From contig CAZWNO010000029.1 of the NCBI GenBank assembly GCA_964635845.1, forward strand, positions 1 through 35,869: DNA of 35,869 bases. Direction: 5' to 3'. Below the pieces are notes generated by a model that worked only from the letters and a program-made list of their open reading frames with translations, ran no database searches and had not been told where the DNA came from. Shown here one piece after another: positions 15,538 to 24,623 of this stretch; positions within the stretch are counted from its first letter, which is position 1, and every line of letters starts with the position of its first letter. Made by a program: the position numbers and the translations under genes. The stretch comes from SZUA-365 sp964635845. GTDB taxonomy: Bacteria > Bacteroidota > Ignavibacteria > SZUA-365.

Positions 15538-15577
15538 AATAATCCTCGAACTCGGCGCAACTATTCCGCGGATTATT
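15538..15577 (+). promoter_or_regulatory. Inverted repeat upstream of tetR-efflux operon
   Basis: AATAATCC (15538-15545) and GGATTATT (15570-15577) are perfect inverted copies, centres 32 bases apart (about three helical turns), in the AT-rich region before the TetR gene. Two further near-direct 20-base copies (AAAA-n-CTGAC at 15581 and 15601) follow. Either could be the operator for the regulator. Unproven. Confidence 0.35.
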
Positions 15578-15659
15578 CGTAAAATCTGACCAAGTAGTCG
15601 AAAAACTGACTTAACGTTCGATTGTGGAACTCCCAAGTCGGGTCGAGTGTTGGCAGAGC

Positions 15660-16337
15660 ATGGATAACACGATACAATTAAGCAGAAAAGAGCGGGAGCG
15701 GCGGTTCAAGCGGCAGGAGATCGTCCGGGCCGCGCGAGAAGTGTTCGCCCAGCGCGGTTTCACGGCTGCCACACTCGATGAGATCGCCGAAAGAGCCGAG
15801 TTCGGGAAGGGAACACTCTACAGCTATTTCCAGAGCAAGGATGAGCTGTTCGAGAATGTTCTCGCCGACATCATCGATGAATTCACCGAGATCGCGGCAC
15901 GGACCTGCGCGAACCAGGACCGAGGAATCAGGGAGAGTTACCTTGATTTCGCACGGACGCTGCTCGAACATCTCTTCGCCAACTTTGGAATGTACTACCT
16001 GCTCATGCGGGAAATACACAGGGTGGAGCATCAATCTCATTTCACCATGATGTTTCCGAATCTCCTGCTTCTGCTCGCTGAACCGATCCAGCGGAATCTG
16101 CCCGTGGAGGGCGAGCTGGCGACTCCTCCCGAACAGCTGGGATTTCTCTGGCTCACGATGATCCTTTCGCTGTTCCGCACAAGCCTGCACTCTCTCGGTC
16201 AGCCGCATTGCGGAGAAGTGGCGCCGGAACTCGATCTGACGCCGGAAGTGATTTCCGCGAAGGTCGAGGAATGCCTTGGCATGCTCGAACTGGCCTTTTT
16301 CGATGGAATCATGTCGATGAATAACAAAGGGAAATGA
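15660..16337 (+). CDS. TetR/AcrR-family transcriptional regulator
   Basis: The product is 225 residues. The N-terminal helix-turn-helix domain (about 17-65) reads EIVRAAREVFAQRGFTAATL then DEIAERAEFGKGTLYSYFQS, a canonical TetR DNA-binding domain. The C-terminal ligand-binding part is helical and hydrophobic. I chose the ATG at 15660, which puts the usual short arm before the helix-turn-helix; an in-frame GTG at 15624 would add 12 residues. It stands directly before tolC, adaptor and RND genes in the same direction (7 bases to the next start), so it most likely represses this efflux operon and its own gene, relieved by a pump substrate. That role is inferred from context. Confidence 0.88.
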   Translation: MDNTIQLSRKERERRFKRQEIVRAAREVFAQRGFTAATLDEIAERAEFGKGTLYSYFQSKDELFENVLADIIDEFTEIAARTCANQDRGIRESYLDFARTLLEHLFANFGMYYLLMREIHRVEHQSHFTMMFPNLLLLLAEPIQRNLPVEGELATPPEQLGFLWLTMILSLFRTSLHSLGQPHCGEVAPELDLTPEVISAKVEECLGMLELAFFDGIMSMNNKGK

Positions 16338-16344
16338 CGACCCG

Positions 16345-17718
16345 ATGAAATCACATCTCCTATCAACCGGATACCCCTTGTGCGTGCTCGCCGCTGCGGC
16401 GATGCTGACCCTCGGTATCCTCGCCCCGGATCTCACAGCGCAGACCAAAATCCTGACACTCGACGACGCCATCAGCATCGCCGTGGAACATAACCGCGAT
16501 CTCGAAATGTCACGTCTGGAAATGGACAAGGCAGATTACCAGGTCAGCGAAGCATACGGAACGGCGATGCCGAACATTTCCGCCGCCGGCACTTACTCAC
16601 GCATGCTCAAGAAGCCGGTGTTCTTTCTCCCGAAGAAATTCATCGATCCCGATGCGGGCGAGGGAGTGACGGCCGTTGAAATCGGTTCCGATAACTCCTA
16701 CTCTTTCGGTTTCGAGGCGACACAGGTGCTTTTCAACGCCGCGGTAATCACGGGCGTGGGAACCGCGAGGATCTACCAGGACGCATCGAGACATCTGTAC
16801 CGCGACAAATACAATCAGACCGTAACGGACGTGAAGAAGGCGTTCCAGGGCGTGCTGCTCGCGAGGGAAGTCCTGACCCTGATGAAGGCCAGCCTCAAGA
16901 ACGCGGAAGACAACCTCCACAATGTGGAAGTCCTGCAGCAGCAGGGGATCGTTTCGGACTATGACCTGATCCGCGCGCAGGTGCAGGCCGATAACATTCG
17001 TCCCCGTGTAATCGAAACGGAGCGCACCGTCGTGCTCGCGACCAACGGTCTGAAGATGCTTCTCAGCCTGCCTCCCGAACAGGATATCGACGTGAAGGGC
17101 AAGCTCGAATTCATTCCCGCCGATGATGTCATGATCGTGAGCGCCCAGGAGCTGGTCGTCGAGAAGAACGCGGCCTTGCGCGCGCTCGAGGACCAGAGCC
17201 GGGTGAACGAGAAAATCGCGACCATCTACCGTTCCGAATCGCTGCCCACGCTCGCCGCATTCGGCAACTATTCGTGGCAGGCGCAGAACGACGCCCTGGG
17301 CAAGATCTCCACGAACGACTTCATCTCGACTTCGCAGGTCGGACTTTCGCTGAGCATCAACCTGTTCAACGGATTTCAGACCAACTCCCGCGTCAACCAG
17401 GCCGAGATCGACTTCCGCAAATCGCAGGAGCAGTTCGGCGCCGCGCGCGACGGCATGATCACGAATGCGCAGAACATCCGCTATCGCCTCGACGAGGCGC
17501 AGCGCCGCATCGCATCGCAGACACGCACCGTGGAACAGGCGGAGAAGGGATACTCGATTGCAGTGACACGCTACCAGACGGGTTCAGGCACTCAACTCGA
17601 GGTAAACGACGCCGACCTCGCCCTCCTGCAGGCGCGTGTGAACCGCGTCCAGGCGGTCTACGATTACGCGCTTGCGAAAGCGGACCTCGAACAGCTGCTC
17701 AGCATCCACCAACCCTGA
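16345..17718 (+). CDS. TolC-family outer-membrane efflux protein
   Basis: A 457-residue outer-membrane factor with a signal peptide (1 to about 33, ending LTAQ) and two TolC/OEP repeats made of long coiled helices. The first begins LTLDDAISIAVEHNRDLEMS (about 39-58); the second includes SLSINLFNGFQTNSRVNQAE, the strand-loop typical of the second repeat, followed by GYSIAVTRYQTGSGTQLEVNDADLALLQA near the C-terminus. It forms the trimeric outer-membrane duct for the RND pump encoded two genes downstream. The start ATG lies 7 bases after the TetR stop, so the genes share a transcript. Confidence 0.92.
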   Translation: MKSHLLSTGYPLCVLAAAAMLTLGILAPDLTAQTKILTLDDAISIAVEHNRDLEMSRLEMDKADYQVSEAYGTAMPNISAAGTYSRMLKKPVFFLPKKFIDPDAGEGVTAVEIGSDNSYSFGFEATQVLFNAAVITGVGTARIYQDASRHLYRDKYNQTVTDVKKAFQGVLLAREVLTLMKASLKNAEDNLHNVEVLQQQGIVSDYDLIRAQVQADNIRPRVIETERTVVLATNGLKMLLSLPPEQDIDVKGKLEFIPADDVMIVSAQELVVEKNAALRALEDQSRVNEKIATIYRSESLPTLAAFGNYSWQAQNDALGKISTNDFISTSQVGLSLSINLFNGFQTNSRVNQAEIDFRKSQEQFGAARDGMITNAQNIRYRLDEAQRRIASQTRTVEQAEKGYSIAVTRYQTGSGTQLEVNDADLALLQARVNRVQAVYDYALAKADLEQLLSIHQP

Positions 17719-17759
17719 TCACAAAAGAACTATTTCAACTATACAGCATGAGAACTGAA

Positions 17760-18807
17760 ATGAAACGAATCACGGCAATTATTCCTCTGCTCCTCGCAGC
17801 GTTGGCGCTGATAGCGTTCAACGGCTGCTCGAAGGACAATGCCGCGGCAGCCTCAGCGACGGACAAGCAGGCGCCGCCTGTCACCGTGAGCACTGTGGAG
17901 CTGAAGACGGCGGAGTTCAATGAAGTGATCGATGTGACGGGAACCATCGCATCGTACGAAGATGTCATGGTGCCATCCGACGAGGGCGGACGAGTGCTGA
18001 GATGGATGATGCCGCTCGGCGCACATGTCCACGCAGGGCAGGTCCTCGCGCAGCTCGACAGCGCGATCGACCTATGACGCCGCCAAGGCCCAGTATAATA
18101 TCGCGCAGACCAATTACGTGAAGCAGAAGAAGGTGTACGAGCAGCAGGGAATCTCCGAGCTCCAGCTGCAGACACTCGAGTACCAGCGCGATGCCGCCCG
18201 TGCCCAGATGGACATGGCGCATGCACGGCTCGAGCGGACGCGCATCAAGAGCCCGATCGGCGGCATGCTCAATGCGAGACTGGTCGAGGCGGGAGAGATG
18301 AGCAGTCCCGGCATGCCGATCGCGCATGTGGTGAACACCGCTCGCCTGAAAATCGAGGCCGGAGTTCCCGAGCGCTACACCGGCAGTTTCAGCCAGGGCG
18401 ATCCCGTCGAATTCACCGTCGATGCGTTCCCGGGCCGATCGTTCAAGGGCAGCATTCATTTCGTCGGCGCCGCGGTCAATAAGGACAACCGCAGCATTCC
18501 CGTCGAGATCACCGTGGCAGGGGGAAGCGGACAGCTGAAACCCGACATGATCGCCAGGATGCACATCACCTTGAACGGACGGAAGGGTGCGATCAGCGTC
18601 CCCGAGGACTACATCTCCAAATCGGAAAAGGATGAATTCGTCGCCTATGTCGAACTTAATGGCGTGGCGCGTGAGCGCATGGTCACGATCGGCGCAACAA
18701 GCAAAGGCAACCTCCTCATCACCGGAGGTCTCTCCGCCGGCGATCGGCTCATCACTCTCGGACATCAGAACGTCGCCGAGGGTCAGCGCGTCATCGTAAA
18801 GAACTGA
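17760..18807 (+). pseudogene. RND efflux periplasmic adaptor, frameshifted as written
   Basis: The N-terminal part (17760-18077) encodes a lipoprotein-type signal (MKRITAIIPLLLAALALIAFNGC, lipobox Cys near 23), a beta-barrel/lipoyl half (VTVSTVELKTAEFNEVIDVTG) and GQVLAQLDSAID, then stops. In the +1-shifted frame the protein resumes with TYDAAKAQYNIAQTNYVKQK, the helical hairpin, lipoyl second half (RIKSPIGGMLNARLVEAGEM) and membrane-proximal domain, ending VAEGQRVIVKN at 18807. Relatives run straight from the LDS motif into the hairpin with the same spacing, so only one extra or two missing bases near 18060-18075 separate the two parts. Intact tolC and RND genes on both sides make a sequencing or assembly error likely; a real mutation would disable the pump. 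It would link inner-membrane pump and TolC. Confidence 0.8.
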
Positions 18808-18840
18808 CGTCGCAACCGGCGAAAAAAGGAATATCATCAC

Positions 18841-21800
18841 ATGAAAATCTGGAATTTAGCCGTCGACAATCGTGTCGCGGTGTACATCCTCGTCCTGATC
18901 ATCGTTCTGGTCGGCGCCGACTCCTACATCGGGATGCCGCGAGAGTCGGCTCCCGACATCACTATCCCGTTCATCATCGTCGCGGTGCCCTACCCGGGCG
19001 TGAGTCCGACCGACATGGAAGGACTGGTCACGCAGCAGCTCGAACAGGAATACAAGACGCTCAAGGACGTCAAGACGCTCAGCTCCTCCTCGCAGGAAGG
19101 CCTCGCCACGATCTTCATCGAATTCGAGACCGGGATCGACATCGACGAGGCGCTTCGGCGCGTGCGTGACAAGACGAGCTCCGCTCGAGGCAAACTCCCC
19201 AACGACATCCTCGAGCCGATCGTCTCCGAGATCAATTTCAGCGAGTTCCCCATCATGTATGTCACCGTAGGCGGCACGGTGGGACTCCCTCGTCTGAAGC
19301 AGTTCGCGAAGCGACTCGAGGACCAGATCGAGGGCATTCCCGGCGTGCTCAGCGCCGACATTACGGGTGCGCTGGAGCCCGAGGTGCAGATCAACTGCGA
19401 CGTTGACAGGCTGAAAGGGTACGACATCAGCTTCGGCGATGTGCTCAGCGCGGTGCAGGGCGAGCATGTGAATATTCCCGGCGGTTCGCTCGACAACGGA
19501 CGGACGGAGTACACCGTGCGCGTCCCGGGCGAGTACCGTGATCCGAAGCCCATCGAGGACATCGTCGTCAAAATGCGCAACGGCCAGCCGATCTACGTGC
19601 GTGACGTCGCGGATGTCCGTTTCTCCTTCGAGGACCGCAAGACTTTCGCGCGGCTCAACGACGAGCAGGTGGTGACGCTCCCGGTCAAGAAACGTGCGGG
19701 CGAGAATCTCGTACGCATCGCGGGCGACGTCAAGGCGCTGATCAAACAAAACGAGGCGAAGCTGCCCGAAGGTGTGAACATCACGGTCACGAACGATCAG
19801 TCGATCATGATCGAGGAGCGGGTGTACGAACTGGAGAACAGCATCATGACCGGCATGTTCCTGGTCATTCTCGTCCTCTTCATGTTCTTCGGGGTCAAGA
19901 ACGCGATGCTCATCAGCGCGGCCATTCCGCTGTCGATGCTGATGGGATTCATCGTGCTCTCGCTGATGGGCGTCACGCTGAATTTCGTGGTGCTGTTCGC
20001 GCTCGTGCTCGTGCTGGGCATGGTGGTCGACGACGCGATCGTGGTCATCGAAAATATCTACCGGCACCAGCAGGAGTACGGGGAAAATCTCATCACCGCA
20101 GCGAAGAAGGCGACGAGCGAAGTCGCTGTGCCGGTGACGACCGCGACGCTCACGACGATCGCGGCCTTCCTCCCGCTGCTCTTCTGGCCGGGCGTGGTTG
20201 GTGACTTCATGAGCTTCCTCCCGATCACCCTTATCGCGACCATGCTGTCGTCGCTGCTCGTCGCGTTCGTCGTCAGTCCGGTACAGGGCTCGGTGTTCAT
20301 CAATTACCGGAAGGAGATCGCGAAAGCGAAGGAAAATCTCGAACATCCTTCGATCTGGAAAAAATACAATCCGTTCACCATCGCGTATCACTGGGTCGAT
20401 GAGAAGTTCTTCCCGGCGGCGCAGGGCAACTATGTCTCGGTGCTGCATTGGACCCTCCAGCACAAGAAGAAAACGATTTTCGGGTCGTTCGCTCTTCTGG
20501 TATTCGTTCTCATCCTTTTCGGCATGTTCAACGCCGGCGTGGAGTTCTTTCCGAACACACAGCCCGCCCAGTTGACGGTGATGCTCACGACGCCGCCGGG
20601 AACGCCGCTCGAAGTGACGAATGAGCTGACGCAGCAGGTCGAGGAAAAAATGAAGTCCATCAAAGGGTACAAGGACATCGAATTCCGCGTGACGAGCGTC
20701 GGTTCCTCGAACAATCCCTTCGACTTCGGTGGCTCCTCGATCTCGAACAAATCGAATTACGCATTGAGCATGTACCCGAAGGACGAGCGCAGGCAGAGTT
20801 CCTTCATCACGCTGGAGGAGATCCGCGAAGCCACTTCGCAGATTCCGGGCGCCGATGTGAAAGTCGAGGTGCAGCAGATGGGACCTCCCGTCGGCGAAGC
20901 GGTGAATATCGAAATCTCCGGCGAGGACTACACGCAGCTGCGTGCGATTTCCGCATCAATGCAGGATCAGATTCGCGACATCCCCGGACTTGTCGACCTC
21001 GACGACAATTACAATGCCGGCAAGCCGGAGATCCAGGTGATCGTCGACCGGGAGAAGGCAGCACTGCTGGAAATGACGACCGCGCAGATCGGCTCCACCG
21101 TGCGCACGGCGATCAACGGGAGTGAAGCCGCGAAATTCCGTGTGGGCGAAGATGAATACAAGATCACCGTCCGCCTCCGCGAGGATCAACGGCAGTCTCC
21201 CGAGGACATCGCGAATCTGAGCATTACGTTCATGAACCGTCGCGGCAAACTCCTCACGGTTCCGCTCTCCTCCGTCGCCCAGGTCGTGCGCACGACCGGA
21301 CTGACCGACATCCGCCGCAAGGATTACAAGCGGGTCGTCACCATCACCGCCGATGCGCAGGGACGGCTCGCCAGCGACGTGCTCAAGGATGTGCAGACAA
21401 AACTCGCTTCATTCCCTGTTCCCGATGGCTACGCCTTCTCGTTCGCGGGCGAACAGCAGGAGCAGGAAGAGGCGTCCGCCTTCCTCGGACGCGCGTTGCT
21501 GATCACGCTCTTCCTGATATTCCTTCTGATGGTCAGCGAATTCAACTCACTGAAAGTGCCGTTCGTCATCCTGGTCTCCGTCGTGCTCTCGCTCATCGGT
21601 GTCCTGCTCGGACTGCTGATCACGCGACAGCCATTCGGCGTCATCATGACGGGCGTCGGGGTAATCGCGCTGGCGGGAATCGTGGTGAAGAACGCCATCG
21701 TCCTCCTGGATTTCGCGAAACAGAAGGTCGCGGAAGGCATACCGCTCGAGGAAGCCCTGCTCGAGGCTGGCCGTACGCGTCTGCGTCCGGTCATTCTCAC

Positions 21801-22077
21801 GGCGGTATCGACGGTGCTCGGCGTCATTCCTCTCGCGACCGGTGTCGATATCGACTGGCGCAAGTTCACGCTCGTCGTCGGCGCCGAAAGTTCCGATTTC
21901 TGGCGCGGGCTGGCGATCGCGATCATCGCCGGACTGACAGTGTCGACGTTCCTCACCCTTGTGGTCATCCCCACGCTTTTTGCGTATCTCGAGGAATCCC
22001 AGCACGCCATCTCGGCGCGCGTCCGCAGGTTATTCGGCAGGGAGAGGAAAGCCGTCGCCGCGATTCCCGAGGCGTGA
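18841..22077 (+). CDS. RND multidrug efflux pump (AcrB/HAE1-like)
   Basis: The product is 1078 residues, about the full length of a proton-driven RND transporter. It has an N-terminal helix and two large periplasmic loops separated by helix bundles (about 330-510 and 860-1060). Helix 4 carries the proton-relay pair in LGMVVDDAIVVIENIYRH and helix 10 the relay Lys in GIVVKNAIVLLDF. It starts with MKIWNLAVDNRVAVYILVLI and has the conserved YPGVSPTDME porter motif. It captures substrates from the periplasm or membrane and drives them through the adaptor and TolC. It is the last gene of the tetR-tolC-adaptor-RND operon; tandem stops TGA-TAG and a strong terminator follow. Confidence 0.95.
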   Translation: MKIWNLAVDNRVAVYILVLIIVLVGADSYIGMPRESAPDITIPFIIVAVPYPGVSPTDMEGLVTQQLEQEYKTLKDVKTLSSSSQEGLATIFIEFETGIDIDEALRRVRDKTSSARGKLPNDILEPIVSEINFSEFPIMYVTVGGTVGLPRLKQFAKRLEDQIEGIPGVLSADITGALEPEVQINCDVDRLKGYDISFGDVLSAVQGEHVNIPGGSLDNGRTEYTVRVPGEYRDPKPIEDIVVKMRNGQPIYVRDVADVRFSFEDRKTFARLNDEQVVTLPVKKRAGENLVRIAGDVKALIKQNEAKLPEGVNITVTNDQSIMIEERVYELENSIMTGMFLVILVLFMFFGVKNAMLISAAIPLSMLMGFIVLSLMGVTLNFVVLFALVLVLGMVVDDAIVVIENIYRHQQEYGENLITAAKKATSEVAVPVTTATLTTIAAFLPLLFWPGVVGDFMSFLPITLIATMLSSLLVAFVVSPVQGSVFINYRKEIAKAKENLEHPSIWKKYNPFTIAYHWVDEKFFPAAQGNYVSVLHWTLQHKKKTIFGSFALLVFVLILFGMFNAGVEFFPNTQPAQLTVMLTTPPGTPLEVTNELTQQVEEKMKSIKGYKDIEFRVTSVGSSNNPFDFGGSSISNKSNYALSMYPKDERRQSSFITLEEIREATSQIPGADVKVEVQQMGPPVGEAVNIEISGEDYTQLRAISASMQDQIRDIPGLVDLDDNYNAGKPEIQVIVDREKAALLEMTTAQIGSTVRTAINGSEAAKFRVGEDEYKITVRLREDQRQSPEDIANLSITFMNRRGKLLTVPLSSVAQVVRTTGLTDIRRKDYKRVVTITADAQGRLASDVLKDVQTKLASFPVPDGYAFSFAGEQQEQEEASAFLGRALLITLFLIFLLMVSEFNSLKVPFVILVSVVLSLIGVLLGLLITRQPFGVIMTGVGVIALAGIVVKNAIVLLDFAKQKVAEGIPLEEALLEAGRTRLRPVILTAVSTVLGVIPLATGVDIDWRKFTLVVGAESSDFWRGLAIAIIAGLTVSTFLTLVVIPTLFAYLEESQHAISARVRRLFGRERKAVAAIPEA

Positions 22078-22093
22078 TAGCATCCCGATTCGG

Positions 22094-22123
22094 AAGGCCG
22101 GTGGAGCGATCCGCCGGCCTTTT
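22094..22123 (+). terminator. Rho-independent terminator of efflux operon
   Basis: AAGGCCGGTGGA (22094-22105) pairs with TCCGCCGGCCTT (22110-22121) with a GCGA loop and one G-T pair, followed by a TTTT run to 22123. It lies 17 bases after the RND stop. Confidence 0.9.
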
Positions 22124-22178
22124 GTGTTCTCTCGCATTCTGCATAACTTGATGAATCACCAACGAAGCAGTACCTCCC

Positions 22179-24599
22179 ATGCCGTCACAATCACTCCACC
22201 CCGCCCCCGCACACTCCCAGCTCCCCATCACGGACCTTCGCTGGTACTGTCCGCAGGACAGCATTCCCGCGGAAACCACTGAAGGCGTCGAACCTATCGA
22301 AGGCATCATCGGGCAGGACCGCGCGCTCAAGGCGCTGAAGCTCGGCGTGGAACTGTACAGCCCGGGGTACAACATTTTCGTCTGCGGTCTGTCCGGCACG
22401 GGGAAGGCGACCACGATAAAGACCATACTTGAAAAACTGCAGGCAAGGAAAGTCCTCACGCAGGATTATTGCTACGTGTATAATTTCGATGATCCCGACA
22501 GGCCGAAACTGCTGGTCTTCGAACGCGGACAGGGCCGGAGCTTCCAATCCGACATGGTCGAAGCCATGCAGATGGTGCTGGAGCGTGTTCCGGGACAATT
22601 CGAGGAAGAGGAATTCCTGAAGAAAAAACAGGCGTTCATCGACGAGTACAACCGCAAGGAAACGGAGATTTTCGCCGCGTTCGAGCAGCAGATCGAACCG
22701 GACGGTTTCGTCCTGGGCCGCGTGCAGGAAGGTCAGGCGATGCATCCGGAACTCCTGGTCAAGCTGGGCGACAAGGCGGTGTTGATCGGAGATCTCGCGG
22801 CGGCGGTCAAGCAGAACATGCTCACCAAGGAGGATGCCGAGCGGTACGCGGAAAAATACCGGGAGCACAAACAGACGCTGCAGGACGTATTCCGGCGCGG
22901 GATGAAGCTCTCGCGCGAGTACCAGAAAAAAATCGCGGATCATGAACGGCAGGTGGGAGAGTTTTTCGTCAACGCGATTTTCACGGACCTGCTCGAGGAG
23001 TACACGCAGGAGAAGGTACAGGAATACCTGCACTCCGTCATGGAGAGCATTCTGGAGAATCTCGATCAATTCAAGGTTCAGCAGGAGGAGGCGGTCGGCA
23101 TTCCGACGGAATACGAAGTGAATCTCCTGCTCGATAACAGCACGACATCATGTTGTCCGGTGGTGATCGAAACAGCGCCGACATTCCGCAACATATTCGG
23201 AACCATCGAGCGCAAACAGGACGCCAACGGCTTTTTCTTCACCGATTTCACGATGATCAAGCCGGGCTCGCTGCTCCAGGCCGACGGAGGATTCCTCGTA
23301 CTCAACGCGGCAGACGCCCTGACCGAGCCCGGCGTCTGGAAGAACCTGCAGCGTGTGCTGCTGTACCGGAAGCTCGAAATCCAGAGCCTGGAGATGTACG
23401 CGCAGCAGGCGGGAAGCGCGATGAAGCCCGAGGGCATCGACGTCAACGTGAAGGTGATCCTCATCGGGAACAATGAGATTTACGCAGCGCTGAGCGAGTA
23501 TGAGCGCGATTTCAAGAAGATATTCAAGGTGAAGGCCGATTTCGACCATGAAATGCCCAACACCGATCTCGCTGTCAAGCAATACACCGCGCTGATCCGC
23601 AGACTGATCTCGGACGAGGAACTCCGTCATTTCGACAAGCGCGCCATCGCGGGAATCGTGGAGTACGGGGCGCGCCTCGTGGACAGCAAGAAGAAGCTCA
23701 CAACGCAGTTCAGCGAGATCGCCGACATCGTGCGCGAGGCGAATTACTGGTGCGAGCAGAACAGCAACAAGTACGTCACCGCGGAACATGTCAACAAGGC
23801 GATCGAGGAGACCTATAACCGGCATGCGCTGTACGAGGATAAACTCCAGGAGATGATCGACAACGAGGTGATCCTCATCGCGGTTCAGGGCGAGAGGGTC
23901 GGACAGATCAACGGGCTCGCGGTGTACGGCGGGGACCGTTTCTCCTTCGGCAAGCCGACGCGCATCACCGCCACGGTCTCGGCCGGGAAGTCCGGCATCA
24001 TCAATATCGAGCGGGAAGCAAAGATGAGCGGCAGCACGCATGACAAGGGCATGCTCATCCTCTCGGGCTTCGTCCGCGAACAATTTTCGCAGGAGCGCCC
24101 GCTGTCGCTGACCGCAAGCATCTCGTTCGAGCAGTCATACTCGGGCATCGACGGGGACAGCGCGTCATCGACCGAAGTCTATGCCCTGCTGTCGGCCTTG
24201 TCGGGGCTGCCGATCAGGCAGGGGATCGCCGTCACGGGATCGATCAATCAGAAAGGTGATATCCAGCCGATCGGCGGTGTGAACGAGAAGATCGAGGGAT
24301 TCTTCGAAGTCTGCGAGCGCCGCGGTCTCACAGGAGAACAGGGTGTCATTATCCCCAAACAGAACGTCGACGATCTCATGCTGCGCACGCATATCGTCGA
24401 CGCGGTGGAGAGCGGCAGATTCCATGTCTGGGCGGTCGGCACGGTGCAGGAGGGGATCGAACTGCTCACCGGTATTGCGGCGGGCGAACGCAGGTCCGGG
24501 GGGCACTATCCACAGGAAACTGTCTTCGGTCTGGTGGAACGGCGCCTTCAGCGATTGTTCGAAATCGCGCGGGGCGAGGAGGAGGAAGGCGGGATGTAA
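22179..24599 (+). CDS. Lon-like ATP-dependent protease (AAA_32/Lon_C)
   Basis: The product is 806 residues of the YcbZ/LonH-type group that lacks the Lon N-domain. Walker A is GLSGTGKAT (70-78). A large helical insertion (about 130-310) follows, typical of this group, then the rest of the AAA module (LQADGGFLVLNAADALTEPG). The C-terminal protease domain carries the Ser-Lys dyad: Ser661 in GDSASSTEVYALLSALS and Lys704 in PIGGVNEKIEGFF. It degrades proteins in the cytoplasm; substrates are unknown. The ATG at 22179 follows ACCTCCC without a clear Shine-Dalgarno. A weak promoter candidate, TTTG (22121) plus TAACTTGA (22144), overlaps the previous terminator's T-run. It is transcribed alone. Confidence 0.9.
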   Translation: MPSQSLHPAPAHSQLPITDLRWYCPQDSIPAETTEGVEPIEGIIGQDRALKALKLGVELYSPGYNIFVCGLSGTGKATTIKTILEKLQARKVLTQDYCYVYNFDDPDRPKLLVFERGQGRSFQSDMVEAMQMVLERVPGQFEEEEFLKKKQAFIDEYNRKETEIFAAFEQQIEPDGFVLGRVQEGQAMHPELLVKLGDKAVLIGDLAAAVKQNMLTKEDAERYAEKYREHKQTLQDVFRRGMKLSREYQKKIADHERQVGEFFVNAIFTDLLEEYTQEKVQEYLHSVMESILENLDQFKVQQEEAVGIPTEYEVNLLLDNSTTSCCPVVIETAPTFRNIFGTIERKQDANGFFFTDFTMIKPGSLLQADGGFLVLNAADALTEPGVWKNLQRVLLYRKLEIQSLEMYAQQAGSAMKPEGIDVNVKVILIGNNEIYAALSEYERDFKKIFKVKADFDHEMPNTDLAVKQYTALIRRLISDEELRHFDKRAIAGIVEYGARLVDSKKKLTTQFSEIADIVREANYWCEQNSNKYVTAEHVNKAIEETYNRHALYEDKLQEMIDNEVILIAVQGERVGQINGLAVYGGDRFSFGKPTRITATVSAGKSGIINIEREAKMSGSTHDKGMLILSGFVREQFSQERPLSLTASISFEQSYSGIDGDSASSTEVYALLSALSGLPIRQGIAVTGSINQKGDIQPIGGVNEKIEGFFEVCERRGLTGEQGVIIPKQNVDDLMLRTHIVDAVESGRFHVWAVGTVQEGIELLTGIAAGERRSGGHYPQETVFGLVERRLQRLFEIARGEEEEGGM

Positions 24600-24623
24600 T
24601 GATGCCCGCCGTCCCCGCGGCAT

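Noticed and set aside
15113..15538. Minus-strand open frame crossing the 19-bp array
   Set aside because: The Ser/Pro/Arg-rich translation is only the array read in one frame, and it overlaps the DUF5683-like gene in antisense.
18856..20463. 535-codon open frame on the minus strand
   Set aside because: Antisense to the RND pump gene, with a composition (His, Asp, Arg rich) that mirrors the coding strand. No family motif is present.
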